A stretch of DNA of 64,000 nucleotides, taken from NCBI GenBank assembly GCA_038230215.1, contig JBBRNR010000003.1:1-64000 (forward strand). Direction: 5' to 3'. Below, one piece after another: positions 26,343 to 35,453 of this stretch. Within the stretch, counting starts at the first letter, position 1; every line of letters begins with the position of its first letter. The DNA is from DASVRZ01 sp038230215. GTDB taxonomy: Bacteria > Verrucomicrobiota > Verrucomicrobiia > Chthoniobacterales > DASVRZ01. The notes beneath the pieces were generated by a model that had not been told where the DNA came from, did no database searches, and saw nothing but the letters and a program-made list of their open reading frames with translations. The position numbers were made by a program, and so were the translations under genes.

Positions 26343-27626
26343 ATGGCGACGCTCGCGCAAATCCACGATGCCATCCCGTCGGAAGGCCTTTTTGCCGACA
26401 AGGAATGGCTCGTTTCGCCCCAGCCGTTTACGCTCACCGACCACGATCACGAAGAACTCGGCAAGCTCGGACACCGGCTGAATCTTTTTAACCGCGCCGC
26501 GAATCTTCTCTACCAGCAAAGCTCTCGAGGCAAACAACCCGCCTGGATCGCCGATTACCTCGACCGCGGCAAACCGCCCGAGCTGATAGAACTCGCCCGC
26601 AGCCTGCGCCACGAGTTGCCCGCTATCATTCGCCCCGACATTATTCTCACAGAAACGGGCTGGACCATTGCCGAACTCGATACTGTCCCCGGTGGAATTG
26701 GGCTCACTGCCTGGCTGAATCAGACCTACGCCAGTGCCGGTCACCATGTTCTCGGCGGCGCTAACGGCATGATCGACGGCTTCCGCTCCATCCTACCGAA
26801 CGGCGGCGAAATTCTCGTCTCCGAGGAATCCGCCACTTACCGGCCCGAAATGCAATGGCTGGTGAATCAGCTCAACGCAAAAAATGATTCGAGTTCCATC
26901 CCAATGTGGACCGTCGGTTCAGCGGAAAACCCTTCCCCGGCCAACGCCTATTACCGTTTCTTCGAGCTGTTCGACCTGCCGAATCTCCCTCATATCGATC
27001 TCACTCGCATGGCGACCCACATGACGCCGCCGCCAAAACCGTTTCTGGAGGAAAAAATGTGGTTCGCCCTCTTTTGGATGCGCCCGTTGCGCGAATTCTG
27101 GCGGCGCGAACTCTCCGAACGCCATTTTCTGAAGCTGCAGCAAGTCATTCCCTACACCTGGATCATGGACCCAACGCCGCTGCCGCATTTCGCCACGTTG
27201 CCCGGTCTCGACATCCAGAATTGGCTGGAACTCGCCTCACTTTCCCAGAAACAACGCGAGTTTGTCTGCAAGATCAGCGGTTTCTCCGAACTCGCCTGGG
27301 GCAGTCGCGGCGTGCATATCGCTCAGGATCTCCCGCAAAAAGAATGGGCCGCTGTCGTGGACGAGGCGCTCGCTTCATTCCCGCATCATCCCTACATCCT
27401 CCAGCGGTTTCACAAAGGACGGCAAATCGCCCATCCGTATTTCGACCGCGACACTGGCGAGGAAAAAATCATGCACGGCCGCGTCCGGCTCTGCCCGTAT
27501 TATTTTGTGAGTCAGGCCAAAGCCCACTTGGGAGGTGCTTTGGCCACCATCGTTCCGGCCGACAAAAAAATCCTCCACGGCATGTCCGACGCCATCCTCT
27601 GCCCAGCCGCCGTGAATGCGCCCTAA
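26343..27626 (+). CDS. conserved protein of unknown function, possibly ATP-grasp-like
   Basis: A 427-residue soluble protein, 13 bp after ruvA. I do not recognise a named family with certainty. RPDIILTETGWTIAELDTVPGGIGLTAWLN near 97-127 and ILQRFHKGRQIAHPYFDRDTGEEKIMHGRVRLCPYYF near 355-390 recall the metal- and ATP-binding ends of circularly permuted ATP-grasp proteins (glutathionylspermidine synthase type), which is weak inference. The following acyl carrier protein and glycosyltransferase suggest a shared biosynthetic role. Confidence 0.7.
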   Translation: MATLAQIHDAIPSEGLFADKEWLVSPQPFTLTDHDHEELGKLGHRLNLFNRAANLLYQQSSRGKQPAWIADYLDRGKPPELIELARSLRHELPAIIRPDIILTETGWTIAELDTVPGGIGLTAWLNQTYASAGHHVLGGANGMIDGFRSILPNGGEILVSEESATYRPEMQWLVNQLNAKNDSSSIPMWTVGSAENPSPANAYYRFFELFDLPNLPHIDLTRMATHMTPPPKPFLEEKMWFALFWMRPLREFWRRELSERHFLKLQQVIPYTWIMDPTPLPHFATLPGLDIQNWLELASLSQKQREFVCKISGFSELAWGSRGVHIAQDLPQKEWAAVVDEALASFPHHPYILQRFHKGRQIAHPYFDRDTGEEKIMHGRVRLCPYYFVSQAKAHLGGALATIVPADKKILHGMSDAILCPAAVNAP

Positions 27627-27684
27627 CTCCCGTTTTCCGACTTGCCGCCCGCTGCATCCCTCTTCACATTTCCTCCCCAATCTC

Positions 27685-27957
27685 ATGCCCGACGAAATCT
27701 CTAAAAACGACATCCGCGCCATGCTCATCAAGAGCCTCATGTTGAAAATGCCGCCCGAGGACATCGGCGACGACACGCCGCTTTTCAGCATCGACGGACT
27801 CGGGTTGGACTCGATTGACGCGCTCGAACTGGTCGTGAGCATGGAGAAAAATTTCGGCGTCGGCGTGGCCAACAGCGGGATCGCCCAAGTGGCGTTGCGC
27901 GATGTGAATTCGCTCCACGAATATATCAACGCCGAGCGGGCGAAGAAGGCGGAGTAG
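27685..27957 (+). CDS. acyl carrier protein
   Basis: ATG 27685 gives 90 residues. The phosphopantetheine attachment motif GLDSIDALELVVSMEKNFGV is present, with the attachment serine in LDSID. The rest has the usual four-helix pattern. It is not in a fatty-acid (fab) context, so it is more likely a dedicated carrier working with the unknown protein before it or the sugar genes after it. Confidence 0.85.
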   Translation: MPDEISKNDIRAMLIKSLMLKMPPEDIGDDTPLFSIDGLGLDSIDALELVVSMEKNFGVGVANSGIAQVALRDVNSLHEYINAERAKKAE

Positions 27958-28123
27958 CTGCCAGCTTTTTTATGGCCGAGCCGCGCCATTTTGCAGACGA
28001 GTCTTTCTTTTAGACGACTCTTCTCAGACGTGGTGGCGGTTTCGTGCGAGAATGTATCCCTGTCGGTTTACGTGCGCCTCCACTGTGGAGGGGGATGAAG
28101 TCTGATTGCTTGCATCCCCAACT

Positions 28124-30403
28124 ATGACCGCTTCTCACATTAACCGCGTCGCTTTTCTGGGCGATTACATGCCCCGGCAATGCGGCATCGCCACGTTCAC
28201 CCGCGATATCTGCGAGGCGGTGGCGGCGAAATTTCCCAAGTGCGACTGTCTCGTCGGCGCGGTGAACGACCGTCCCGAGGGCTACGATTATCCGGCGCGC
28301 ATCCGGTTTGAGATCGATGAAAAGGAGTTGGATTCGTATCGGCGCGCGGCGGATTTCCTGAACATTAACAACGTCGAAGTCGTCTCGGTGCAGCACGAGT
28401 TTGGCATTTATGGCGGGTCGGCGGGCAGCCATTTGCTGGCGTTTTTGCGCGATGTCCACATGCCCGTGGTAACGACTTTGCACACCGTGTTGCGCGAGCC
28501 AAATCCCGAGCAGCGCGCCGTGATGAAGCAGCTGGACGAGCTTTCCAACCGCTTCATCGTCATGGCTGAGCGTGGGCGCGAGCTCCTCGAGAACGTCTAT
28601 GGAGTGGCTCCGGGGAAGATCGACCTCATTCCCCACGGCGTGCCCGATGTGCAATTCATCGACCCGGCATTTCACAAGGATCAATTCGGGGTCGAAGGCA
28701 AGACTGTCCTCCTCACTTTTGGTCTGCTCTCGCCCAACAAAGGCATCGAGCACGTCATTGAGGCCCTCCCGGCGATTCTCGCGCAGAATCCGAACGTCGT
28801 TTACATCGTGCTCGGCGCGACCCACCCGAACCTTGTGGCGCATGACGGCGAGACCTACCGCCTGATGCTGGAGCGCCTCGCCAAGGATCGCGGCGTCGGG
28901 GGAAACGTCATCTTCTACAACCGCTTCGTGACCCACGAGGAACTCTCCGATTTCATTGGAGCCGCCGACATTTACATCACGCCTTATCTCAATGAGGCCC
29001 AGATCACCTCAGGCACGCTTGCTTACGCTTTCGGCGCGGGCAAAGCCATCGTTTCCACTCCTTACTGGCATGCCCAGGAGTTGCTGGCGGATGAAAGAGG
29101 CATCCTCGTTCCCTTTGCCAATCCCGCAGCCATCGCCGACGGCGTGAACCGGTTTCTGTCTGACTCCTCGCTGATGATTGCCACCCGCAAACGTGCCTGG
29201 AAGATGGGTCGCGAAATGATCTGGCCCGTCGTGGCGCGACGTTACATGGAGAGTTTTCAAAAGGCCCGCGCCAGTCTGAGCGTGCCCGCGCGGAAGGCGT
29301 TTGCCGTGCGCACGCTGGAGAATCGCCCCTACGAATTGCCCAAGCTGAAGTTGGATCATCTCTTCCGCATGAGCGACAACACGGGCATCTTCCAGCACGC
29401 GATTTTTAACGTCCCGAACTATCGCGAAGGCTATTGCACCGACGACAATGCCCGCGCCTACATCCTGACCTTGCTCCTGCCGGAAATGACGACGCAAGTC
29501 GCCCAGCGCGATGTCGAACAACTCGCCAGCACTTACATCGCCTTCCTCTGGGACGCCTTCGATCAGAAAAGTTGCCGCTTCCGAAATTTCATGAGCCACC
29601 GCCGCGAATGGCTCGAGGATTACGGCTCCGAGGACAGTCACGCTCGCGCTCTCTGGGCCGCTGGCATGGCGCTCGGCCGCTCCAAAAACGACGGTCATCG
29701 CAATCTTTGCGCGATGCTTTTTCAAAAAGGGCTGCCCATCGTCGAGACCTTTACCTCGCCGCGCGCCTGGGCCTTCGTCCTCATCGCCGTGCACGAATAT
29801 CTCCGCGCCTTCTCCGGTGACCGCACGGTAAACCAACTCCGCGACGTGCTCACGAAACGTCTCCACGACCACTTTCATCACAATGCCGACGGCGAGTGGC
29901 AGTGGTTCGAGGCCATGGCCACTTACGACAACGCCAAGGTTTCCCACGCCATGCTTCTGAGCGGCTATTGGACCTCGAATGGCGAAGTCTTCGAGATCGG
30001 TTTGAAATCCCTCCGCTGGCTCGTCGAATCGCAGAAATCCGAGGGCGGCCATTTCTCGCCCATCGGCTGCAACGGCTTCTGGAACAAGGGCAAGGAACGT
30101 GCCCGCTTCGACCAGCAACCGCTCGAAGCTTACGCAATGATTTCCGCCTGTCTGGAGGCTTACGGGCTAACCCACGATGTCTATTGGCAGCGGGCCGCGC
30201 GGCGTTGTTTCGAGTGGTTTCTCGGACGCAACGACCTCGGGCAGCCGCTCTACGATTCCAGCACCGGTGGCTGCCGCGACGCCCTCCACCAGGATCGCCT
30301 TAGCCAAAATCAAGGCGCTGAATCCAGTCTCGCGTTTTATCTTTCCCTCGCAGAAATGCGCCAGTCCGAAGCCGTCGCTCCCATTCAGCCCATCCTGCTC
30401 TAA
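28124..30403 (+). CDS. two-domain GT4-family glycosyltransferase, likely mannosyltransferase-like
   Basis: ATG 28124 gives 759 residues. The N-terminal half (about 1-390) is a GT-B glycosyltransferase: RQCGIATFTRDICEAV, SVQHEFGIYGG, LIPHGVPD, TFGLLSPNKGIEHVIEALP and a donor-site segment AQITSGTLAYAFGAGKAIVSTPYWHAQELL. The C-terminal half (about 410-750) is an alpha-helical toroid-like domain (NVPNYREGYCTDDNARAYILTLLL, WDAFDQKSCRFRNFMSH). This fusion is common beside GH130 genes, as here, 5 bp downstream. Likely mannose or mannoside metabolism in the cytoplasm; the exact linkage is unknown. Confidence 0.85.
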   Translation: MTASHINRVAFLGDYMPRQCGIATFTRDICEAVAAKFPKCDCLVGAVNDRPEGYDYPARIRFEIDEKELDSYRRAADFLNINNVEVVSVQHEFGIYGGSAGSHLLAFLRDVHMPVVTTLHTVLREPNPEQRAVMKQLDELSNRFIVMAERGRELLENVYGVAPGKIDLIPHGVPDVQFIDPAFHKDQFGVEGKTVLLTFGLLSPNKGIEHVIEALPAILAQNPNVVYIVLGATHPNLVAHDGETYRLMLERLAKDRGVGGNVIFYNRFVTHEELSDFIGAADIYITPYLNEAQITSGTLAYAFGAGKAIVSTPYWHAQELLADERGILVPFANPAAIADGVNRFLSDSSLMIATRKRAWKMGREMIWPVVARRYMESFQKARASLSVPARKAFAVRTLENRPYELPKLKLDHLFRMSDNTGIFQHAIFNVPNYREGYCTDDNARAYILTLLLPEMTTQVAQRDVEQLASTYIAFLWDAFDQKSCRFRNFMSHRREWLEDYGSEDSHARALWAAGMALGRSKNDGHRNLCAMLFQKGLPIVETFTSPRAWAFVLIAVHEYLRAFSGDRTVNQLRDVLTKRLHDHFHHNADGEWQWFEAMATYDNAKVSHAMLLSGYWTSNGEVFEIGLKSLRWLVESQKSEGGHFSPIGCNGFWNKGKERARFDQQPLEAYAMISACLEAYGLTHDVYWQRAARRCFEWFLGRNDLGQPLYDSSTGGCRDALHQDRLSQNQGAESSLAFYLSLAEMRQSEAVAPIQPILL

Positions 30404-30408
30404 CTCGT

Positions 30409-31860
30409 ATGAAAATTTATTCCACCGGAGTCGAATTCCGACCCGATAGCAGGCGCGTCGTCGTGCGTTCCTTCATCTCCAACGACCCGGTGAAAGTCGA
30501 AAACATCATCCGCCGCGCACTCTCCCTCAGCGAAAGCGAACTCGAGGAACAACTTGCCATCGTTCGCGCCGACTTTTGCGAACGCCACATCGATCTCAAC
30601 AAAAGCTGGCTGCGCCACTTCGAGAAAGTGCGCGCACACGTCCCCTCCGGCACCTGGCTTTCCGACGAGCGCCAGCTCTTCATCGGCGCGCTCTGCTCGG
30701 GCGAATACGCACTCGAATCCGCCGCGCTTTTCAACCCCTCCATCGTCCCACATCCGGATCAAACTCAACTGGAAACCGGTGACCTCCGCTTCATCCTCAG
30801 TCTGCGCGCCACGGGCGAGGGCCACATTTCCTCGATCGAGTTTCGCACCGGTGTCATCCATGCCGATCACTCGGTCGAGATGGAAAAAACCACCCCGTTC
30901 GTTACGCTGCCGGAGCTGGACCCAAACCCGACGTTTCACAAGGCGACCTTTCTCCACAAACTCGCCGAACTCGGCCTCGAAAACGACTGGTCTGCCGCCG
31001 TCATGGGGCCGTTGCAGGACTCGTTCACCCTCAAGGAACTCGAGCGCCAGCAATCTCTCGCCAGTGAAACGCAGTCCCAATCCCGCGATGTCGCCCGCAC
31101 GATGGAGATCATGCACTGGCTCGCCGAGTCGAATTACTCGATCCATTTCAGCCCGCAGACGACCGTCTCCGAGCGGATCATTTTCCCCGTTTCCTCCAAT
31201 GAGAGCAACGGCATCGAGGACGCCCGGTTTGTCCGATTCGTGGACGACGATGGCAGCGTGACCTACTTCGCGACTTACACCGCCTACAACGGACGCGCCA
31301 TTCTCCCGCAACTGATCGAGACGACGGACTTTCTCCATTTCCGCATTCGCACGCTCAACGGTCTCGCCGCCCAAAACAAAGGCATGGCGCTTTTCCCCAG
31401 GCGCATCGGCGGACGCTACGCCATGCTCTCGCGCCAGGACGACGAAAACCTCCTCCTCATGCTCTCCGACAACCGCCATTTCTGGAGCGACCCGCAAATT
31501 ATCGAACGCCCCCGGCAGCCTTGGGAATTTGTCAAAATCGGCAACTGCGGCTCGCCTATCGAGACCGAGGAAGGCTGGATTGTCATCACTCACGGCGTCG
31601 GCGCGATGCGCAAATATTGCATCGGCGCGATCCTCCTCGACCTGGCCGACCCCTCGAAAGTGATCGGACGCCTCGACCAACCGCTGCTCAAACCCGAGGG
31701 CCACGAGCGCGAGGGTTATGTGCCCAACGTCGTCTATACTTGCGGTGCGCTCGCCCACGGCGGACGCATCATTCTCCCCTACGGCTTCAGCGACAGCGGC
31801 GCGACGATCGTGACCTTCCAGATCAGCGATCTGCTCGACCAGATGCTCCCGACGGTTTGA
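30409..31860 (+). CDS. GH130 family glycoside phosphorylase (mannoside-type)
   Basis: A 483-residue protein. Segments such as NPSIVPHP, ESNGIEDARFVRF, TYTAYNGRAILPQLIET, NKGMALFPRRIGGRYAMLSRQD and GNCGSPIETEEGWIVITHGVGAMRKYCIGAILLDL match GH130 phosphorylases, a five-bladed propeller family that cleaves beta-mannosidic bonds with phosphate. The long N-terminal part (about 150 residues) is seen in the mannooligosaccharide-type subgroup. It follows the glycosyltransferase by 5 bp, so making and phosphorolysing the same oligosaccharide, as a reserve or recycling route, is plausible. Confidence 0.88.
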   Translation: MKIYSTGVEFRPDSRRVVVRSFISNDPVKVENIIRRALSLSESELEEQLAIVRADFCERHIDLNKSWLRHFEKVRAHVPSGTWLSDERQLFIGALCSGEYALESAALFNPSIVPHPDQTQLETGDLRFILSLRATGEGHISSIEFRTGVIHADHSVEMEKTTPFVTLPELDPNPTFHKATFLHKLAELGLENDWSAAVMGPLQDSFTLKELERQQSLASETQSQSRDVARTMEIMHWLAESNYSIHFSPQTTVSERIIFPVSSNESNGIEDARFVRFVDDDGSVTYFATYTAYNGRAILPQLIETTDFLHFRIRTLNGLAAQNKGMALFPRRIGGRYAMLSRQDDENLLLMLSDNRHFWSDPQIIERPRQPWEFVKIGNCGSPIETEEGWIVITHGVGAMRKYCIGAILLDLADPSKVIGRLDQPLLKPEGHEREGYVPNVVYTCGALAHGGRIILPYGFSDSGATIVTFQISDLLDQMLPTV

Positions 31861-31935
31861 AATGAAGAGGAGCTTTGAGGGGGCTTCTAAAATCAGGCTG
31901 TCTGGCCTAAATAGAGCTACAATCGAAAAACACTG

Positions 31936-31971
31936 GGTTTGGACATATTTCGCTCCGATTTTGTCCAAACC
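31936..31971. repeat. perfect 10-bp inverted repeat in the GH130-fasciclin gap
   Basis: GGTTTGGACA (31936-31945) and TGTCCAAACC (31962-31971) pair fully with a 16-nt loop. No T run follows. It lies in a 330-bp gap (31861-32190) that has no ORF I can support; its only other feature is the terminator at 32125. It could be a protein-binding palindrome or an mRNA 3' structure for the GH130 transcript. Confidence 0.5.
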
Positions 31972-32124
31972 GAGCCCGGAAAGCTTGTCCTCTCGCCAAT
32001 ATATGCAATCCGGAGGTCGGAAATGGGGTTCCTCTGGAGAGTAGGCCCAAACCCAAAGTGAAATGGGCGTCTCCTGCGCAGCGGATGCGCCTCGCGGCGG
32101 CTCCCGTTCTTGCCCAGACACAGA

Positions 32125-32158
32125 AAAGGCGGACAGCCTTTACAGACTGTCCGCCTTT
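32125..32158 (-). terminator. intrinsic terminator of the fasciclin gene
   Basis: AAAGGCGGACAG (32125-32136) pairs over 12 bp with CTGTCCGCCTTT (32147-32158). Read on the minus strand the stem ends in TTTTCTG, just after the stop of the fasciclin gene. It may also stop plus-strand transcripts from the GH130 gene. Confidence 0.85.
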
Positions 32159-32190
32159 CCAGATGGGACTTAGGTCGTTATCAGGCCGAT

Positions 32191-32733
32191 TTATGGCATG
32201 AGCACGGTGTCGATGACGTGGATGACGCCGTTCGACTGGATGACGTCGGCGATAGTGACCTTGGATTTGCCACCTTTGGCGTCGGTCAGAATGAGGTCAT
32301 CACCTTCCATGGCGGCGGTGAGTTTCTCGCCGTTGACAGTCGTTAACATGGCTTTGCCGTCGCCTTTTTTGATCGCGGCGGCGATGTCGTCAGAAGTCAT
32401 TTTACCAGCCACGACGTGGTAGGTGAGAATGCCGGTGAGGGTCTTTTTGTTCTCGGGTTTCACGAGGGTGTCCACGGTGCCGGCGGGGAGCTTGTCGAAG
32501 GCGGCATTGGTCGGAGCGAAGACGGTGAACGGCCCTTTGCTGGATAGCGTGTCCACGAGTCCGGCGGCCTTCACTGCGGCGACGAGGGTGGTGTGGTCCT
32601 TCGAGTTGACGGCGTTTTCGACGATGTTTTTGGTCTCCAACATTGGAGCGCCGCCGACCATCGGGTTTTCGGCGAACAATGAGGCAGTGACGAGGGCGGT
32701 AAGCGCCAGGGCGGTGAGTGTTTTCTTGATCAT
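32191..32733 (-). CDS. secreted fasciclin (FAS1) domain protein
   Basis: A 180-residue protein with a clear signal peptide (MIKKTLTALALTALVTASLFA). A single FAS1 domain covers about 35-180: TLVAAVKAAGLVDTLSSKGPFTVFAPTNAAFDKLPAGTVDTL, then LTYHVVAGKMTSDDI and VIQSNGVIHVIDTVLMP. Such proteins act in adhesion or stress response at the cell surface or periplasm. A single gene with its own terminator. Confidence 0.92.
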   Translation of the reverse strand: MIKKTLTALALTALVTASLFAENPMVGGAPMLETKNIVENAVNSKDHTTLVAAVKAAGLVDTLSSKGPFTVFAPTNAAFDKLPAGTVDTLVKPENKKTLTGILTYHVVAGKMTSDDIAAAIKKGDGKAMLTTVNGEKLTAAMEGDDLILTDAKGGKSKVTIADVIQSNGVIHVIDTVLMP

Positions 32734-32770
32734 GATGAGTTGTTTTTCTAGTTGGGTTGCATTGCACTCT

Positions 32771-32788
32771 GCGCCTCATCGGAAGATG
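32771..32788 (-). other. short perfect hairpin in the fasciclin 5' untranslated region
   Basis: CCTCATC-GGAA-GATGAGG forms a 7-bp stem about 40 bp before the fasciclin start, in the 208-bp gap shared with hemQ. No T run is attached, so a leader structure is more likely than a terminator. I see no confident promoter in this gap. Confidence 0.35.
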
Positions 32789-32941
32789 AGGTTTGGTTGA
32801 GTCGCAGAGGGAAATTCAGTTGCAAGAGATGCGACTGGCGTGCGGCTTTGGATGCGATTTTCTTTTCGCGGCTGGCGCTCAGGGGCCTGCCGCCAAGTAT
32901 CGGTTTGACCACCGGGCCGGGCGATTCGATGATGCCGGTCT

Positions 32942-33757
32942 ATGATTGAAAAACCTCTCGTGCCCAAAGAGGGCTGGTATGTGCTCCACCTCTTTTACCG
33001 CGTCGAGCACGGCCAGTGGGAGTTGCTTACGCCCGAGGAAAAAATCCGCGCCAAGACCGATCTCTCTGAACTGGTGCAGGAGGCGCGCTCGCTGCCGCAG
33101 ACGCAGTTGCTAACCTTCAGCATGATCTCGCCGAAAGCCGACCTCGGTTTCATGCTTCTAACCAACGATCTCGTCGCCGCCAATGCCCTGGAAAAAAAGC
33201 TCACACTCTCCCTCGGTGAAGAGATTCTAACTCCGGTTTTTTCGTTTCTTTCGATGACGGAACGCAGCGAATATACGATGTCCGACGAGGAATACGCAGC
33301 CTCTGTGACGGCAGAAAAAGGTTTCGCCGCCGATTCGGCGGAGCACGCTGCCGCGATGGCCGATTTCACCCAGCGCATGACGAAATATGCCCAGGACCGG
33401 CTGAATCCTAACATGCCCGACTGGCCGGTGTTTTGCTTCTATCCCATGAGCAAACGGCGCGACGCGACTAACAATTGGTATGCGCTCGATTTCGAAGCGC
33501 GCAAAAAGCTCATGGCGGGTCATGCGCGGGTCGGTCGCACCTATGCAGGCCGCGTGCGACAGCTCATCACGGGCTCGACCGGGCTCGATGATGCCGAGTG
33601 GGGCGTGACGCTGTTTGCGCACGATTTATTTGAGATCAAAGCGATCGTTTACGAGATGCGCTTCGATGAGGTGAGCGCGAAGTATGCAGAATTTGGCGAC
33701 TTCTTCATCGGTCTGCAAATGCCGCTAAACGAACTTTTCCACCAGATACGGGTCTAA
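32942..33757 (+). CDS. hemQ: HemQ/chlorite dismutase-family coproheme decarboxylase
   Basis: A 271-residue member of the chlorite dismutase-like family. The YPMSKRRD segment near 167 matches the HemQ substrate-radical tyrosine region (YPMSKKR), and LMAGHARVGRTYAGRVRQLITGSTGLDDAEWGVTLFAHD near 190-225 holds the proximal haem His. HemQ turns coproheme into haem b in the coproporphyrin-dependent pathway. It overlaps nothing and lies 5 bp before larE. A pentapeptide difference cannot exclude a non-catalytic family member. Confidence 0.85.
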   Translation: MIEKPLVPKEGWYVLHLFYRVEHGQWELLTPEEKIRAKTDLSELVQEARSLPQTQLLTFSMISPKADLGFMLLTNDLVAANALEKKLTLSLGEEILTPVFSFLSMTERSEYTMSDEEYAASVTAEKGFAADSAEHAAAMADFTQRMTKYAQDRLNPNMPDWPVFCFYPMSKRRDATNNWYALDFEARKKLMAGHARVGRTYAGRVRQLITGSTGLDDAEWGVTLFAHDLFEIKAIVYEMRFDEVSAKYAEFGDFFIGLQMPLNELFHQIRV

Positions 33758-33762
33758 CTTCC

Positions 33763-34548
33763 ATGGATGCCGCCGCCAAATTGGAAAAACTGGAGGCGTA
33801 TCTGGCGGAGCGATCCCCGATGTTAGTCGCGTTTTCGGGCGGTGTGGATAGCTCATTTCTTCTGGCCGTGGCGCAACGGGTGTTAGGAAATAGTGTCACT
33901 GCAATCATTGCCGATTCGCCGAGTCTGCCGCGCCAGGCTTTGGCGAAGGCGCACAAGCTGGCAGCGGAGTTGGGTGCGAATCTGAAAGTGCTGGAAACCA
34001 CCGAGCTCACGCAGGAGGAATACGCGTCCAATCCAGTCAATCGCTGCTACTTTTGCAAAGCGGAACTCTTCAAAAACATGAACGCTTACGCCATCGCGAA
34101 CGGGTTTCGCTTTCTCGCTTACGGGGAAAACTTGGACGACGTCGGTCATGTGCGGCCAGGTGTGCTGGCGGCGGCGGAATTTTCCGTCTGCGCGCCGCTG
34201 AAAGAGTGCGGTCTAACTAAATTGGAAATCCGCCAGTTCTCCCGAGAAATGCAACTCCCCACAGCGGACGACGCGGCGCAGCCATGCCTTAGCTCTCGCA
34301 TTCCGCATGGCGTGCGGGTGACTTCCAGTGCGCTGAAAAAAATCGAGCGGGCGGAAGAATATGTTAGAAGTCTTGGCTTCCAGATTTTCCGCGTGCGCCA
34401 TCTTACCGACGAGTCGGCGAAGCTGCAGATCGAGCCATCGGAAATGAGCCGGGTTCCATTGTTATCGGAGGCTTTGTTAGGAGGCATTCGAGCGGTGGGT
34501 TACACAAAGGTCGAGATCGATCCACTGGGCTATCGCTCTCCAGTCTAG
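33763..34548 (+). CDS. larE: ATP-dependent sacrificial sulfur transferase LarE
   Basis: A 261-residue PP-loop ATPase. The ATP pyrophosphatase loop AFSGGVDSSFLL is near 22-33, with NPVNRCYFCKAELF near 86-100 and the AAQPCLSSRIPHG region near 170. LarE donates its own cysteine sulfur to make the nickel-pincer nucleotide of lactate racemase-type enzymes. No larB or larC lies in the window, so a wider sulfur-transfer role cannot be excluded. The gene is rich in GTTAG/CTAAC. Confidence 0.9.
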   Translation: MDAAAKLEKLEAYLAERSPMLVAFSGGVDSSFLLAVAQRVLGNSVTAIIADSPSLPRQALAKAHKLAAELGANLKVLETTELTQEEYASNPVNRCYFCKAELFKNMNAYAIANGFRFLAYGENLDDVGHVRPGVLAAAEFSVCAPLKECGLTKLEIRQFSREMQLPTADDAAQPCLSSRIPHGVRVTSSALKKIERAEEYVRSLGFQIFRVRHLTDESAKLQIEPSEMSRVPLLSEALLGGIRAVGYTKVEIDPLGYRSPV

Positions 34549-34553
34549 CTAAC

Positions 34554-35159
34554 ATGAGCCCTCCCGGACTCGCGGAATATTTTCGCCAGCACAACCAGCG
34601 CGCGCTGCTTCTAGCCATCGGCTGTCTGGCCGGGAGCGTGGCGAGTTGGATCGTGATCTACGGCGTCGTGATGTGGGCGGAGCTGATTTTCCTAACGACG
34701 ACGCGTGGAGTTGACGCACCAGTGACACTCTCCGTTCGCTGGCATTTTTTGATCGTGGTCGCCGGGGTGTTTCTAGCTAGCTGGCTGGTGAGGAAATGGG
34801 AACGCGCTAATGAGAAGTTTCACCTCGGACGCGCCTTGGTGAGTGTAATTTCCATTCCCGTGCAACTCACCGTTGGTATATGGGAAAACTTTTTCGCCCA
34901 AGTGCATCCGACTCTGGGAGAACTGGACCGTGTCTGGCATGTGCTGGAAACTTTGCGGTCGGAAAAGAAGATCGCGCAGACGAATCTTCCAGGGTTACTA
35001 ACCTCTGATTACAATGCAACTCGGATCACATATTTGCTTGCGATCAGTGGCCTGATTGATACCGATAAATACGGCGGCGTCTACTATCATCATTTGCGAA
35101 ACCAAGAAGCCGAGCGACTCGTTCGCCGCTGGTCGCGTTCGTTGATATTAGAAGACTAA
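34554..35159 (+). CDS. membrane protein with C-terminal cytoplasmic domain, unknown function
   Basis: A 201-residue protein. Two membrane helices (about 18-48 and 64-83) are followed by a cytoplasmic part (about 84-201) with LDRVWHVLETLRSEKKIAQTNLPGLLTSDYNATRITYLLAISGLID and a GGVYYHHLRNQEAERLVRRW tail that looks like a winged-helix fold. I do not recognise the family. It follows larE closely and is likely co-transcribed with hemQ-larE. Confidence 0.65.
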   Translation: MSPPGLAEYFRQHNQRALLLAIGCLAGSVASWIVIYGVVMWAELIFLTTTRGVDAPVTLSVRWHFLIVVAGVFLASWLVRKWERANEKFHLGRALVSVISIPVQLTVGIWENFFAQVHPTLGELDRVWHVLETLRSEKKIAQTNLPGLLTSDYNATRITYLLAISGLIDTDKYGGVYYHHLRNQEAERLVRRWSRSLILED

Positions 35160-35414
35160 CTATTTCTTCCCGGCAATCATCCGGTAGCCGACCAGGAGAA
35201 GAATCGCGCCAAAGACGGAAGCGATAAATCCCGCAGGCTGCCCCTCATGATACCAGCCCAGACTGCGTCCCAAAAAACCGGCGATCATCGAGCCGGCAAT
35301 GCCGATGATGATCGTGATGATGCAGCCGCCTGGATCGCGCCCGGGTGTTAGAAATTTGGCAATAACCCCGATGACGAGGCCAATGAGGAGCATGTAGAAG
35401 AATCCGCCTTGCAT
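35160..35414 (-). CDS. GlsB/YeaQ/YmgE-family small membrane protein
   Basis: ATG 35414 gives 84 residues. Three membrane helices and the family pattern IGLVIGVIAKFLTPGRDPGGCIITIIIGIAGSMIAGFLGRSLG, then FIASVFGAILLLVGYRMI are clear. Members are stress-induced inner-membrane proteins of unknown mechanism (formerly transglycosylase-associated). It converges on the 34554-35159 gene with no gap. Confidence 0.9.
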   Translation of the reverse strand: MQGGFFYMLLIGLVIGVIAKFLTPGRDPGGCIITIIIGIAGSMIAGFLGRSLGWYHEGQPAGFIASVFGAILLLVGYRMIAGKK

Positions 35415-35453
35415 AGTAACCAATGAACGGCGTAACGACCGCAGCCGGATGTA

